The notes: generated by a model not told the origin, from the letters alone. 58,412 nt of DNA from Aureimonas sp. AU22 (GCF_001463745.1 NZ_BBWJ01000034.1:1-58412), one strand, 5' to 3'. Positions 24,880-35,300 are shown, counted from the stretch's first letter. Program-made: numbers and translations.

Positions 24880-27122
24880 TGGATACGACCCACAGCTTCA
24901 AGCAGGACGAGCCGATCGGCGAGACCCGCCTCGACCGCGCCGTGCAGAACGTGATCGGCAAGGGCGTCGACCGGTTCGAGGGACCGCTCAAGGTCTCGGG
25001 CCGCGCGCCCTATGCCTATGAGAATCTGCCCGGCGAGAAGGTGGCCTACGGCTACATGGTGCTGTCCACCATCGGCTCGGGCAAGGTGAAGCGGATCGAC
25101 ACGATGCGGGCACGCTCGTCGGCCGGCGTCCTCACCGTGGTCGTGGACAAGCGATCCCCGCGCGCGGCTGCCGATCCCAACGATCCGGCGCCCAAGCCCG
25201 CGGCGGGCGAGGTGACACATTACGGCCAGCCGCTCTGCCTCGTGGTCGCCGAGAGCTTCGAGGCGGCGCGCGACGCGGCCAAGCTCGTGGACATCGAATA
25301 CGAGACGTCCGAGGGCCGCTACGACCCGGTAGCGCTGCAAGGCGAGGCACACTATCCGCCGGACGGCGCGACGCCGACGAAGTCGGAGAAGGGCGATTTC
25401 GAGGCCGCCTTCCGCAAGGCGGACGTGACGCTGGACGCGACCTACACCACCCCGAGCCAGAGCCATTCGGCGATGGAGCCGCATGCCGCCGTTGCCCATT
25501 GGGACGGCGACAAGCTCAAGCTCTACGGCTGCTACCAGCTCGTTTCCACGAATGTCGGTCAGCTCGCCAAGGCGCTCGGCATTTCGAAGTCCAAGGTCGA
25601 GATCGTCGCGCCCTATATCGGCGGCGGCTTCGGCGGCAAGCTCGGCATCGGACCGGAATCGGTCTTCGCCGCCATGGCGGCGCAGGAAACCGGCCGTCCG
25701 GTGAAGATCGCGCTGACGCGCCAGCAGGTGTTTCAGACGACCTCGCGTCGTTCCGACACGATCCAGCGCATACGCCTGGGGACCACCAAGGACGGCGTCA
25801 TCACCGCGATCGGCCACGACACGATCGCCAGCAACACGCCAGGCGACGAGTTCTTCGAGCCGGCCGGCATCTCCACCGTGTTTCTCTACGGCGGCGAGAA
25901 CCGGCTCATCACGCACAAGAAGACGGACGTGAACATCCTTCTGTCGTCGTCCATGCGTGCGCCGGGCGAGGCGGTCGGCATGTTGGCCCTCGAAAACGCG
26001 ATGGACGAGATGGCCGAGAAGCTCGGCCTCGATCCGATCGAATTCCGCAAGCGCAACGAGCCGGACGTCGATCCCCAGGACGGACTGCCGTTCTCCTCGC
26101 GCAAGCTCGTCGAATGCATGGACGAGGGGGCCAAGCGCTTCGGCTGGGACAAACGCGCGACACAACCCGGCACGCGCCGGGAAGGCGAGTGGCTGATCGG
26201 CATCGGCATGTCGACCGCCTCGCGCAAGAACATGGTGCAGCAGTCCTCGGCCCGCGTGACGCTTTCGCCCGAAGGCACGGCGCTGGTCGAGACCAACATG
26301 ACCGACATCGGCACGGGCACCTACACGATCCTGCAGCAGATCGCGGCCGAGGTGCTCGGGCTGCAGCTCGAGAAGGTGAGCGTCAAGCTCGGCCACTCCG
26401 GTGATCCCGATGCGCCGGGCTCCGGCGGCTCGTGGGGCGCTAATTCCTCGGGCTCGTCCGTCTTCGTCGCCTGCGAGGGCATCGTGGAGGCGATCGCCAA
26501 GAAGCTGAAGGTGAAACCGGACGAGCTGACCCTGAAGGACGGCACGGCGATCGCCGGCAACCGGCAGACGAGTTTCGTCGATATCCTCGCGGGCGAGCCG
26601 ATCGTGGTGACCGGCACGTTCAAGCCGGGCAAGACCTCGACCAACACACACCAGGCGAGCTACGGCGCGCATTTCTGCGAGGTGGCCGTCAACGCCTACA
26701 CGGGCGAGACGCGCGTGCGCCGGCTGCTCACCGTGGCGGCGGCGGGCCGCATCCTCAACGAGAAGACGGCGCGTTCGCAATGCTTCGGCGGCCAGATCTT
26801 CGGCATCGGCACGGCGCTGACCGAGGAACTCGTGGTCGACAAGCGGTCGGGCCTGATGGTGAACCACGACCTCGCCGAGTACCATCTGCCGGTGAACGCG
26901 GACGTTCCGCAGCTCGAAGTGGTGATGCTCGAGGAGCGCGACCATGCGGCGAGCCCGCTGGCCGGCAAGGGCATCGGGGAACTGGCGATCAGCGGCGTCG
27001 GGGCGGCGGTGACCAACGCCATCTACAACGCCTGCGGCGTGCGCGTTCGCGACTATCCGATGACGCTGGACAAGGTGCTGCGCGGCATGCCGCGCGCGAG
27101 CGTGGCGCAAGCGGCGGAGTGA
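24876..27122 (+). CDS. Molybdenum hydroxylase, molybdopterin subunit (PaoC/YagR-like)
   Basis: A 748-residue catalytic subunit binding the molybdenum cofactor. The glycine-rich motif GGGFGGKLG lies near residues 248-256. The catalytic Glu is about residue 702 in GKGIGELAISGVG. MRAPGEAVGMLALENAMDE and TDIGTGTYTILQQIAAEVLG are typical of the xanthine dehydrogenase/aldehyde oxidase superfamily. ATG 24876 overlaps the upstream stop (ATGA); a second ATG is at 24879. No XdhC-type cofactor-insertion chaperone is encoded next to it. A molybdate importer (modABC) lies 2.5 kb downstream. The 777-codon open frame on the opposite strand is a GC-rich shadow. Confidence 0.94.
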   Translation: MMDTTHSFKQDEPIGETRLDRAVQNVIGKGVDRFEGPLKVSGRAPYAYENLPGEKVAYGYMVLSTIGSGKVKRIDTMRARSSAGVLTVVVDKRSPRAAADPNDPAPKPAAGEVTHYGQPLCLVVAESFEAARDAAKLVDIEYETSEGRYDPVALQGEAHYPPDGATPTKSEKGDFEAAFRKADVTLDATYTTPSQSHSAMEPHAAVAHWDGDKLKLYGCYQLVSTNVGQLAKALGISKSKVEIVAPYIGGGFGGKLGIGPESVFAAMAAQETGRPVKIALTRQQVFQTTSRRSDTIQRIRLGTTKDGVITAIGHDTIASNTPGDEFFEPAGISTVFLYGGENRLITHKKTDVNILLSSSMRAPGEAVGMLALENAMDEMAEKLGLDPIEFRKRNEPDVDPQDGLPFSSRKLVECMDEGAKRFGWDKRATQPGTRREGEWLIGIGMSTASRKNMVQQSSARVTLSPEGTALVETNMTDIGTGTYTILQQIAAEVLGLQLEKVSVKLGHSGDPDAPGSGGSWGANSSGSSVFVACEGIVEAIAKKLKVKPDELTLKDGTAIAGNRQTSFVDILAGEPIVVTGTFKPGKTSTNTHQASYGAHFCEVAVNAYTGETRVRRLLTVAAAGRILNEKTARSQCFGGQIFGIGTALTEELVVDKRSGLMVNHDLAEYHLPVNADVPQLEVVMLEERDHAASPLAGKGIGELAISGVGAAVTNAIYNACGVRVRDYPMTLDKVLRGMPRASVAQAAE

Positions 27123-27147
27123 CGGCACCCGATTGTGGGCAGGAGAG

Positions 27148-27174
27148 GGCGCGGGGACGAGTGGTCCCCGCGCC
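27148..27174. terminator. Bidirectional terminator after molybdenum hydroxylase operon
   Basis: GGCGCGGGGAC and GTCCCCGCGCC form a perfect 11-bp stem with a GAGTG loop, followed on the plus strand by TTCGTCGTTT. It separates the convergent hydroxylase and kdgK operons. Confidence 0.88.
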
Positions 27175-27183
27175 TTCGTCGTT

Positions 27184-28143
27184 TCAGCCGAGCGGACCGC
27201 GCGGCCAGACAGTGCCCTCGCGCCCGACGATCGCGCCGTATTCGCCGATCACGGCGGAGGCCATGCGGTGGCCGGCTTCGGCCGCTTCGTCGAGCGTGCC
27301 GCCCTTGAGGCAGACAGCCATGGCGGCGCCGTTGAAGCTGTCGCCGGCCGCCGTCGTGTCGACGATGCGCGGTGCCTGCTGGCCCGCGACCTCGCGGACA
27401 TGGCCGGGCTCGGCCACCACCGCGGGATCGCCGCCCGACTTCACGATCGCCGCCGAAGCGCCGAAGCCGAGGAGTCGCTCGGCGGCGGCGAGCGCGTCGC
27501 GATCGCCGTAGAGCGCCTGCTCGTCGTCGAGGCCGGGCATGGTGATCGTCGCCGAGCCGTGGGCGCTCGCGATCGTCTCGCGCGCGGCGTCGGCGCTTTC
27601 CCAGAGACGAGGACGATAGTTGCCGTCGAAGCCGACGATGCGCCCGGCCGCCTTCATCTCCCGCGCCAGCGAAAGGAGCCGGGCGCGGCACTCGGGCGGC
27701 AGGATCGCCAGCGAAATACCGGTGAAATAGAAGGCGTCGAAACCGGCGAGATCTCGGGCGAGCGCCGCCTCGCGCCCGTCGGTGAAGAGCCGCCGTGCGG
27801 CCGCGACCGAGCGCCAGTAGGCGAAGGAGCGCTCGCCTCGGCTGTCGCGGCTGATGGCGTAGAGGCCCGTCGTCTCGCCCTCCGCCAGATGGACGTGGGT
27901 CGTCTCGACGCCCTGGCTCTCGATGAAGGCCGGAATCTCGCGCCCGAACGGGTCGTCGCCGAGCCGCGTGACGTAGTGGACGGCGACGGACGCGTCGTCG
28001 CCCAAAGCCCGGCGGCAATACACGGCGGCGTTCAGCGTATCGCCGCCCACCGTCCGGTGCATCGTGCCGGGCGCTTCGCCGGGCTTCTCGTAAAGTTCGA
28101 TCATGCACTCGCCGAGGAAGGCGATGCGTAGCGGCGGCGCCAT
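27184..28143 (-). CDS. kdgK: 2-dehydro-3-deoxygluconokinase (KdgK), PfkB family
   Basis: A 319-residue sugar kinase. The N-terminus RIAFLGECMIELYEKPG is the KDG-kinase version of the PfkB fold. VGGDTLNAAVYCRRAL contacts the sugar. The C-terminal PfkB signature DTTAAGDSFNGAAM holds the catalytic Asp. The enzyme phosphorylates 2-keto-3-deoxygluconate in uronate/Entner-Doudoroff catabolism. The start ATG 28143 overlaps the stop of the upstream ribokinase gene by one base (TGATG), so the pair is translationally coupled. No aldolase or uronate genes are adjacent, so the exact sugar is inference from motif similarity. Confidence 0.82.
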   Translation of the reverse strand: MAPPLRIAFLGECMIELYEKPGEAPGTMHRTVGGDTLNAAVYCRRALGDDASVAVHYVTRLGDDPFGREIPAFIESQGVETTHVHLAEGETTGLYAISRDSRGERSFAYWRSVAAARRLFTDGREAALARDLAGFDAFYFTGISLAILPPECRARLLSLAREMKAAGRIVGFDGNYRPRLWESADAARETIASAHGSATITMPGLDDEQALYGDRDALAAAERLLGFGASAAIVKSGGDPAVVAEPGHVREVAGQQAPRIVDTTAAGDSFNGAAMAVCLKGGTLDEAAEAGHRMASAVIGEYGAIVGREGTVWPRGPLG

Positions 28144-29066
28144 CAGTTCGCGCCTTCGAGGAACGCGTCGATGCGGCCGGCGCTCGGCATGGCGCTGCGT
28201 GCGCCGAACGACAGGCAGGCGAGGGACGCCGCCGCCACGGCGCGGCGCACGGCAGTCGGCATATCGAGCCCGGCGTCGAGCCCGGTCGCCAGCACGCCGC
28301 ACAAGGTGTCGCCGGCGCCGGTCGTATCCACCGGCTCGATGCGAGGCGCGGCGAAGCGCTCCACGGTGCCGCCGCGCGCGACGAGAAGCGCGCCTGCGCC
28401 GCCGAGCGTCGCCAGCACCGACAGGTCGGTTTCCTCCGCGACGGCCCGGGCGGTTGCCTCAGGGGCGCCGGGAACGAGGCCGAGGATGCGAGCCGCCTCG
28501 TCCAGCTCGTGTTCGTTTACGATCAGAAGATCGGTGGACTGGAGGAGGTCCTTCAACCGCTCCGGATCGACGCCCTGCGGCACGGGAGCGAGGTTGAGGA
28601 TGACCCGCGCGCCGACGCCGCGTCCGGCGCGCGCGGCCGCCACCGTCTCGTCGAAGGGAAGCTCCATCTGGAGGACGAGAACGGAGGAGCCGGGCTCCCA
28701 GCGCCCCGTCAGCTGGCTGGCCGCGACCGAACGGTTGGCGCCGCTTGCCACCGTGATCGCGTTCTCGCCGTCCGCCGCCACCGAGATGAAGGCGCAGCCC
28801 GTCGGCTCGTCAAGGCGCGCGAGGCTGCCGATGTCGATGCCTTCGCGCTCCAGCGTGTTCGCCTCTCCGTCGCCGAACGCATCGCGTCCCACGGCGCCGA
28901 CGAAGCGAACGCGCCCTCCCGAGCGCGCGGCGGCCACGGCCTGGTTCGCACCCTTGCCGCCGGACAGCTGCTCGTAGCCCGGTGCCAGCACCGTCTCGCC
29001 GGGTTTGGCGATGGCCGCAACCTTGCAGACCAGATCGACATTCACCGACCCGAACACGACGATCAT
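28143..29066 (-). CDS. rbsK: Ribokinase, PfkB family
   Basis: A 307-residue kinase. IVVFGSVNVDLVCKV at the N-terminus and LSGGKGANQAVAAARSG (about 36-52) are ribokinase signatures; the Gly-Gly-Lys-Gly-Ala-Asn-Gln block binds ribose. PVDTTGAGDTLCGVLATGL near residue 245 contains the catalytic Asp and anion hole. It phosphorylates ribose (or deoxyribose) at O5. ATG 29066 with GGGAGGGT upstream is preferred over GTG 29075. First gene of a two-gene operon with kdgK. No ribose ABC transporter is nearby. Confidence 0.85.
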   Translation of the reverse strand: MIVVFGSVNVDLVCKVAAIAKPGETVLAPGYEQLSGGKGANQAVAAARSGGRVRFVGAVGRDAFGDGEANTLEREGIDIGSLARLDEPTGCAFISVAADGENAITVASGANRSVAASQLTGRWEPGSSVLVLQMELPFDETVAAARAGRGVGARVILNLAPVPQGVDPERLKDLLQSTDLLIVNEHELDEAARILGLVPGAPEATARAVAEETDLSVLATLGGAGALLVARGGTVERFAAPRIEPVDTTGAGDTLCGVLATGLDAGLDMPTAVRRAVAAASLACLSFGARSAMPSAGRIDAFLEGAN

Positions 29067-29180
29067 GGCGTCCACCCTCCCGTTATCCCTCCAAGCTCCC
29101 TAGCGAAGAGGCGAAGAGCGAACAAGCGGGCATCCGGCCGGCTGCTGGACAACCGCGAGCCAAGCATCGACAAGACGGGC

Positions 29181-29573
29181 ATGGCCAGCGACCGTCCCCC
29201 CTTCGATCTCGACCGCGTTCCGCGCCTCCGCCTCGTCTTCGGCGAGCGTCGCATCGTGGGGCCGGGGCGGGCGGATCTTCTGGAAGGCATCCGCGAGACC
29301 GGGTCCATCGCCGGGGCGGGACGGCGCATGAACATGAGCTACAAGCGCGCCTGGAGCCTGATCGAGGAACTGAACGCCACCTTCGACGCGCCGCTCGTCT
29401 CGATGAGCCGGGGCGGCAGCGGCCATGGCGGCGCGGCGCTGACCGAACTGGGAGCCGAGGTGCTCCGGCGTTATCGACGGATGCAGGAACTCAGCGACGC
29501 GGCCATCGCGGACGATCTCGAAGCCCTGGCAAGCAGGCTGGGGACCGCCGCGCATTCAAGCGATATGTCCTGA
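29181..29573 (+). CDS. modE: Short ModE-type winged-helix regulator (DNA-binding domain only)
   Basis: A 130-residue protein equal to the N-terminal half of E. coli ModE. PRLRLVFGERRIVGPGRADLLEGIRETGSIAGAGRRMNMSYKRAWSLI contains the winged helix (recognition helix around MSYKRAW), followed by a SRGGSGHGGAALTELG wing. The C-terminal molybdate-binding MOP domains of full-length ModE are missing, so molybdate sensing, if any, must occur otherwise. ATG 29181 has only a weak ribosome-binding site. It ends 78 bp before modA, and the first Mo-box-like palindrome overlaps its stop codon. Confidence 0.85.
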   Translation: MASDRPPFDLDRVPRLRLVFGERRIVGPGRADLLEGIRETGSIAGAGRRMNMSYKRAWSLIEELNATFDAPLVSMSRGGSGHGGAALTELGAEVLRRYRRMQELSDAAIADDLEALASRLGTAAHSSDMS

Positions 29574-29588
29574 CGGAAATATCGCTTG
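29557..29588. promoter_or_regulatory. Mo-box-like operator 1
   Basis: CAAGCGATAT-N12-ATATCGCTTG is a perfect 10-bp inverted repeat with a 12-nt spacer. It overlaps the modE stop codon and lies 64-95 bp upstream of modA, the expected position for a ModE operator controlling modABC. Confidence 0.75.
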
Positions 29589-29618
29589 CCGAGTTGGCGG
29601 GGCCATGGCTAGCCTTGG

Positions 29619-29642
29619 CGATATGTCCTCTCGACCATATCG
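29619..29642. promoter_or_regulatory. Mo-box-like operator 2, at the modA start
   Basis: CGATAT-N12-ATATCG repeats the core of operator 1, including GTCCT after the left arm; the centres are 58 bp apart. It ends 9 bp before the modA ATG, so bound regulator would block promoter clearance or the ribosome-binding site. Confidence 0.7.
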
Positions 29643-29651
29643 GTGGCTTTC

Positions 29652-30407
29652 ATGATTCGTAAGCTTGCACGCGCCCTGTCGCTGTCCGTTCTGGGGATCG
29701 CGCTCCTGCCGACAGGCGCCTTCGCGGCCTCCACGCAGGTCGCTGTGGCCGCTAACTTTACCGACGCGGCCAAGGAAATCGCCGAAGCCTTCAAGGCGAA
29801 GACGGGTGACGATGCCGTTCTCTCCTTCGGCTCGACCGGCCAGTTCTACACGCAGATCACGCAAGGCGCGCCGTTCGAGGTGTTCCTCGCCGCCGACGAC
29901 GTCAGGCCGAAGAAGGCGGTCGACGAAGGCTACGGCGTGGCTGGCAGCGTCTTTACCTACGCCATCGGTCAGCTCGTTCTCTATTCGAACCAAGCCGGCA
30001 AGGTGACGGGCGAGGACACGTTGAAGGGCGGCGACTTCGCCAAGATCGCCATCGCCAACCCGGAAGCCGCGCCCTACGGCGCCGCCGCGATCGAGGCGAT
30101 GAAGGGGCTCGGTCTCTACGAGACGCTTCGGCCGAAGATCGTGCAGGGCACCTCGATCGCGCAGGCCTACCAGTTCGTCCAGACCGGCAATGCCGAACTC
30201 GGCTTCGTGGCGCTCGGCCAGGTGATCAACGCCAAGGGCGGCTCGCGGTGGGATGTGCCGCAGTCGCTCTACACGCCGATCCGCCAGGACGCAGTGCTTC
30301 TCAAGACGGGCGAGACGAACGAAGCGGCGAAGGCCTTCGTGGAATTCCTGAAGACGCCGGAAGCCGTCGAGATCATCAGGAAATACGGCTACCGCACCGG
30401 CGAATAG
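29652..30407 (+). CDS. modA: Molybdate ABC transporter substrate-binding protein ModA
   Basis: A 251-residue periplasmic protein. Signal peptide about 1-27 (MIRKLARALSLSVLGIALL, cleavage after GAFA). The mature start QVAVAANFTDAAKEIAEAF and SFGSTGQFYTQITQGAPFEVFLAADD form the ModA anion-binding site; Ser/Thr/Ala main-chain contacts hold molybdate or tungstate. NPEAAPYGAAAIEAM and YQFVQTGNAELGFVALGQV are further family motifs. ATG 29652 is preferred over GTG 29643 because it starts the signal peptide. It precedes modB by 6 bp. Confidence 0.95.
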   Translation: MIRKLARALSLSVLGIALLPTGAFAASTQVAVAANFTDAAKEIAEAFKAKTGDDAVLSFGSTGQFYTQITQGAPFEVFLAADDVRPKKAVDEGYGVAGSVFTYAIGQLVLYSNQAGKVTGEDTLKGGDFAKIAIANPEAAPYGAAAIEAMKGLGLYETLRPKIVQGTSIAQAYQFVQTGNAELGFVALGQVINAKGGSRWDVPQSLYTPIRQDAVLLKTGETNEAAKAFVEFLKTPEAVEIIRKYGYRTGE

Positions 30408-30413
30408 CGCTTG

Positions 30414-31094
30414 ATGAACTGGGGCGAGCTCTGGTCGCCGATCCGGCTGACGCTGGAACTCGCGACGCTGACGACCTTGCTGCTCCTGGTGATCGGCACG
30501 CCGATCGCCTGGTGGCTGTCGCGCTCGCGCGCCTGGTGGAAGGAGGCGGTGGCGACCGTGGTGGCGCTGCCGCTCGTGCTGCCGCCGACCGTCCTCGGCT
30601 TCTACCTCCTGATCGCGCTGGGGCCGGATGGGCTCGGCGGCTGGTTCGGGCCGTTGTTCGGCCTGCGCACCTTCGCCTTCACCTTTCCGGGTCTGGTGCT
30701 CGGGTCGGTGATCTATTCCATGCCGTTCGTGGTGCAGCCGATCCGCAACGCCTTCGAGGCGGCGGGCGAGCGCCCGTGGGAGGTGGCGGCCACCCTGCGC
30801 GCCTCGCCCTGGGACCGGTTCTGGAGCGTCGCCGTGCCGCTTGCCCGGCCGGGCTTCCTGACGGGCGCCGTGCTCGGATTCTCCCATACGGTCGGCGAGT
30901 TCGGCGTGATCCTGATGATCGGCGGCAATATTCCGGGCACGACCAAGGTCCTGTCGGTCGCGATCTACGACTATGTCGAAACGCTGCAGTGGCAGAAGGC
31001 GCATGTGCTGGCGCTTGGGATGCTGGTGTTCTCCTTCCTCGTCATCTTCTCCGTCTCCCTGCTCGAGCGGCGTCGCGGGGGGGCGGCGCGATGA
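30414..31094 (+). CDS. modB: Molybdate ABC transporter permease ModB
   Basis: A 226-residue inner-membrane permease with about five transmembrane helices. The EAA loop that docks on ModC is [22 protein letters not shown]. It ends [27 protein letters not shown]. An upstream in-frame TTG at 30411 is less likely than ATG 30414. The stop overlaps the modC start (ATGA). The permease and ModC dimers form the importer fed by ModA, supplying the molybdenum cofactor pathway. Confidence 0.95.
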   Translation: MNWGELWSPIRLTLELATLTTLLLLVIGTPIAWWLSRSRAWWKEAVATVVALPLVLPPTVLGFYLLIALGPDGLGGWFGPLFGLRTFAFTFPGLVLGSVIYSMPFVVQPIRNAFEAAGERPWEVAATLRASPWDRFWSVAVPLARPGFLTGAVLGFSHTVGEFGVILMIGGNIPGTTKVLSVAIYDYVETLQWQKAHVLALGMLVFSFLVIFSVSLLERRRGGAAR

Positions 31095-32239
31095 CGGCCG
31101 GCATCATCGAGGCGGCGTTTCGTGGACGGCTCGGCGGCTTCACGCTCGACGCCGCGTTTCAGGCGCCGATGCGCGGCGTCACCGCGCTGTTCGGCCCCTC
31201 GGGATGCGGCAAGACCACGCTCCTGCGCTGCATGGCCGGCCTCCAGAGGCTCGACGGGCGTTTGAGCGTCGGCGGCGAGGTCTGGCAGGACGAGCGGACC
31301 TTTCTCCCGCCCCACCGGCGTCCGATCGGCTACGTGTTCCAGGAGGCCAGCCTCTTCGCGCATCGCTCGGTGCGTGGGAACCTCACCTACGGCTTCGATC
31401 GGGCAATGCGCGGGCGCCGGGAGGCGCCGGCGATCGGCTTCGAGGAAGTCGTCGACCTCCTCGGTCTCGATCGTCTGATCGACCGGTCGCCCGCGCACCT
31501 GTCGGGCGGCGAGCGCCAGCGCGTCTCGCTCGGACGGGCGCTCCTGTCGCAGCCGCGTCTCCTCCTGATGGACGAGCCGCTGTCGGCTCTGGATGCGATG
31601 GCGCGCCAGGAGATCCTTCCCTATTTCGAGCGTCTACACGCCCGTCTCGCCTTGCCGATCCTCCTCGTGTCGCACGACATCGCCGAGGTCGAGCGGCTGG
31701 CCGACCGGCTGGTGCTGGTGCGCGCCGGCCGGGTGGAAGCCGAGGGGTGGATCAACGACCTCCTGACCGATCCCGCGCTGCCTTTCGCCCGGGCGCGCGG
31801 CACGGCCGCCGTCCTGTCGGCACAGGTCGTCGGCCACGAGGCGGGGGACGGGCTGCTGCGGCTCGACCTCGACGGGCAGACGGTGCTGGTCGCCGCCGGG
31901 GCGCAGGCGCCCGGCGCCGCGGTTCGACTGCGGATCGCGGCTTCCGATGTCAGCCTGGCCCTCGATCGTCCGTCGCGCTCGACGATCCTCAACATCCTGC
32001 GCGCACGCATCCTCGCGATCGCGGAGGTCGGGGAGGGCGAGGCAGTGGTCACCCTCGGTCTCGGGGCGGGGGAGGGGCAGCGCCTGCAGGCGCGCATCAC
32101 GCGCCGCTCGCTCGCCGCTCTGGCGCTTGCGACCGGGATGGACGTCTTCGCGCAGGTGAAGGGGGCGTCGCTGGCCGCATCGCCCGGCATCGTGGACGCG
32201 CGCCTTCTCGATGATGATCGAAGGCGGCCGGCAACCTAG
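31091..32239 (+). CDS. modC: Molybdate ABC transporter ATP-binding protein ModC
   Basis: A 382-residue ATPase. Walker A GPSGCGKT (35-42), Q-loop in [12 protein letters not shown], signature [16 protein letters not shown], Walker [14 protein letters not shown] and the switch His in [14 protein letters not shown] are all intact. The C-terminal part (about 235-375) holds the Mop/TOBE molybdate-binding domain ([16 protein letters not shown]), as in E. coli ModC. It is the last gene of modABC and is followed by a strong terminator. Confidence 0.95.
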   Translation: MTAGIIEAAFRGRLGGFTLDAAFQAPMRGVTALFGPSGCGKTTLLRCMAGLQRLDGRLSVGGEVWQDERTFLPPHRRPIGYVFQEASLFAHRSVRGNLTYGFDRAMRGRREAPAIGFEEVVDLLGLDRLIDRSPAHLSGGERQRVSLGRALLSQPRLLLMDEPLSALDAMARQEILPYFERLHARLALPILLVSHDIAEVERLADRLVLVRAGRVEAEGWINDLLTDPALPFARARGTAAVLSAQVVGHEAGDGLLRLDLDGQTVLVAAGAQAPGAAVRLRIAASDVSLALDRPSRSTILNILRARILAIAEVGEGEAVVTLGLGAGEGQRLQARITRRSLAALALATGMDVFAQVKGASLAASPGIVDARLLDDDRRRPAT

Positions 32240-32300
32240 CGCGTCTGGCCAAGGCGCACCGCATGACCGGCACGCGCTCCGCGCGCTGCCTCTCATGAAG

Positions 32301-32324
32301 AAGGGGCGCCTCTCGGCGCCCCTT
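32301..32324. terminator. Terminator between modC and the RND operon
   Basis: AAGGGGCGCC and GGCGCCCCTT form a perfect 10-bp stem with a TCTC loop between two convergent operons. The T tract is poor on both strands, so it may rely on the stem's stability. Confidence 0.8.
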
Positions 32325-32335
32325 CCGGCCTATCG

Positions 32336-35300
32336 TCAGTGGGCCGGCTTGGCCTCCGGAGGGGCCGCAGCCTGCTTCTTCGGCTTCTTGTCCCGAGCCA
32401 GGAGCTTGTAGAACAGCGGGATGAAGAAAATCGCGACGAAGGTCGCCATCAACATGCCGCCGATGACGCCGGTGCCGATCGAATGGCGGCTCGCCGAAGA
32501 CGCGCCGGTCGCCAGCGCCAGCGGCACGACGCCGAGGATGAAGGCGAGCGATGTCATCACGATCGGGCGGAAGCGAAGCTTCGCGCCTTCGAGAGCCGCG
32601 TCGAACGCCGACATGCCTTCCTCGCGCTTTAGGACCGCGAACTCGACGATCAGGATCGCGTTTTTCGCGGCAAGGCCCACCAGCGTCACCAGACCGATCT
32701 GGAAGTAGGTGTCGATCTCGAGACCCCGCAGCCAGATGGCGAGCAGCGCGCCGAACATGGCGAACGGCACCGCCAGGATCACGGCGACCGGCAGCGACCA
32801 GCGCTCGTACTGGGCGGCCAGGATCAGGAACACCATCACCATGCCGAAACCGATAGCGATGGCGCCGGTGCCGCCGGCCTGGATCTCCTGGTAGGCCGAA
32901 CCGGTCCAGGCGATCTCGTAGCCCTCGGGGAGGACCTCCGCCGCCGCCTCCTGCATGGCCTGCAGCGACTGGCCGGACGAGAAGCCGGGAGCCGGACCGC
33001 CGGAGACCTTGGCGGCGGTGAAGGCGTTGAACCGTTCGATGAGATCCGGGCCGATGATGCGCTTGGTGATCAGGAGCGTATCCAGCGGCACCATGGAGCC
33101 GTTGGACGCCTGCACGTAGACGAAGCGCAGGTCTTCCGGCTTCTGACGGAAGTCCGATTCGGACTGGAGCGAGACGCGGTAGTTGCGCCCCAGCAGCGTG
33201 AAGTCGTTGACGTAGAGCGACCCGAAGGTCGACTGCATGGTCTCGAAGATCGAGGCGATGGGAACCCCGAGCGCCTTGGCCTTCTCGCGGTCGACGTCGA
33301 TCTGGTACTGCGGCACGCTGGCGTCGAACGTGGTGCGCACGCCGGCGAGTTCGGGACGCTTGGATGCGGCCTCGACCAGGGCGTTGGTGGCTTCGATCAG
33401 CGCCTGGCTTCCCTGACCCGTGCGGTCCTGCACGAAGAGGTCGAAGCCGCCCGTCGTCGACAGGCCCTGGATCGGCGGCGGCGAGAAGGCCAGGACCATG
33501 CCGTCCTGGATGCCGGCGTTCATGCCGATGAAGGTGCCCGGCAGGTTGCGCGCGTCGGAAGCCGGATCGATGCGCTCCCCCCAGTCCTTCAGCGTGATGA
33601 AGGCGGCGCCCGCGCTCGTCTTCTGCGAACCCGACAGAAGGTCGAAGCCCGCGAAGGCGACGACATCCTGAACGGCGGGATGCTTCATGACGTTCTGCGA
33701 CAGCTCGGCCATCACGTCCGTGGTGCGCGACAGCGAACTGGCGGGCGGCAGCATGGCGACGGCGAGGTTCGTGCCCTGGTCTTCGTCCGGCACCAGCGAG
33801 GACGGAATGGTCTGGAAGAAATAGACCACGCCGCCGATCATCGCCGCGAACAGGACGATCGAGAGAAGGGCGCGACGCATGATGAACGCGACGCCGTGTC
33901 CGTAGGCGTTGGTCAGCCGGTCGAACATCCGGTTGAACCAGCGGAACGGCGCGATCGGCTCCTTGTGTTCGGACCGGAGGAGGAGACCGCACAGCGCCGG
34001 GGTCAGCGTCAGGGCGACGATGCCGGAGATCGTGACGGAGGTCGCGATGGTCACGGCGAACTGCCGGTACATCGTGCCGGTGAGCCCGCCGAGGAACGCG
34101 ACGGGAATGAACACGGCGCAGAGCACGAGAACGATGGCGATCACGGGCGAGGTGACCTCGCCCATCGCCTTGGCCGTCGCTTCCTTCGGCGGCAGCTTGT
34201 CGTCGCGCATGATGCGCTCGACGTTCTCGAGCACCACGATGGCGTCGTCCACCACGATGCCGATGGCAAGGACGAGCGCGAACAGGGTGAGGAGGTTGAT
34301 CGAGAAGCCGAGCGCGAGAAGCACGCCGAACGTGCCGATGATCGACACGGGCACCGCTATCATCGGGATCAGCGTCGCGCGGAAGCTCTGGAGGAACAGG
34401 TAGACCACCACGAGAACGAGCACCATCGCCTCGATGAAGGTGTGGATTACCGATTCGATCGAGGCGTTGATGAACTTCGTCGTGTCGTAGGGCACCGAGT
34501 AGGTGATGCCGTCCGGGAACTGTTCGGACAGTTCCGCCAGCCGCGTGTTCACGTCGGCCAGCACGTTCAGGGCGTTCGCGCCCGGCTGGAGGTAGAGACC
34601 GATCGGGATCGTCTCGTTGCCGTTGTAGGTGGCGTTGAACGCGTAGTCCTGCGCGCCGAGCTCGACCCGGGCGACGTCCTTCAGAAGCAGCGAGGCGCCG
34701 TTGGCGTCCGAGCGGATGATGATGTTCTCGAAGGCGTCGGCATCGGGCAGGCGGCCTGCCGTGGTCACCGAATAGGTGAAGGCGACGGGCGAGTTGGAGG
34801 GCTGCGCGCCGAACTGGCCGGCGGCGAACTGGGCGTTCTGCTCGCGGATCGCATTGGCGACGTCGCCCGGCGTGAGCTGGTACTGGGCCAGCTGGTCGGG
34901 GCGCAGCCAGATGCGCATGGAGTAGTTGCGCTGGCCGAAGAGCTGCGCGTTGCCGATGCCCGGAATGCGCTTCAGCTCGTCGAGGACGTAGAGCAGCGCG
35001 TAGTTCGACACGTAGGTCGCGTCGTAGCGCGGGTCCGACGAGGTCATCGTCGCCACGGCGAGGATCGACGAGGACTGCTTCGTCACCGTCACGCCGAGGC
35101 GCTGCACCTCGGCCGGAAGCTGCGAGATCGCCTGCTGGACACGGTTGTTGACGTTGATCGTCGCCTGGTCCGGGTCGGTGCCGGACGTGAAGGTGACGTT
35201 GATCGTCGAGGTGCCCGCCGAGGAGTTCGACGAGTTCATGTAGATCATGTCCTCGACGCCGTTCACCACCTGCTCGATGGGGGCGGCGACCGTCTGCGCG

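Noticed and set aside
24795-27128. 777-codon open frame antisense to the molybdopterin subunit gene
   Set aside because: It is a GC-rich shadow: the product is His/Arg/Ala-rich with no domain, and the opposite strand encodes a complete, motif-rich enzyme.
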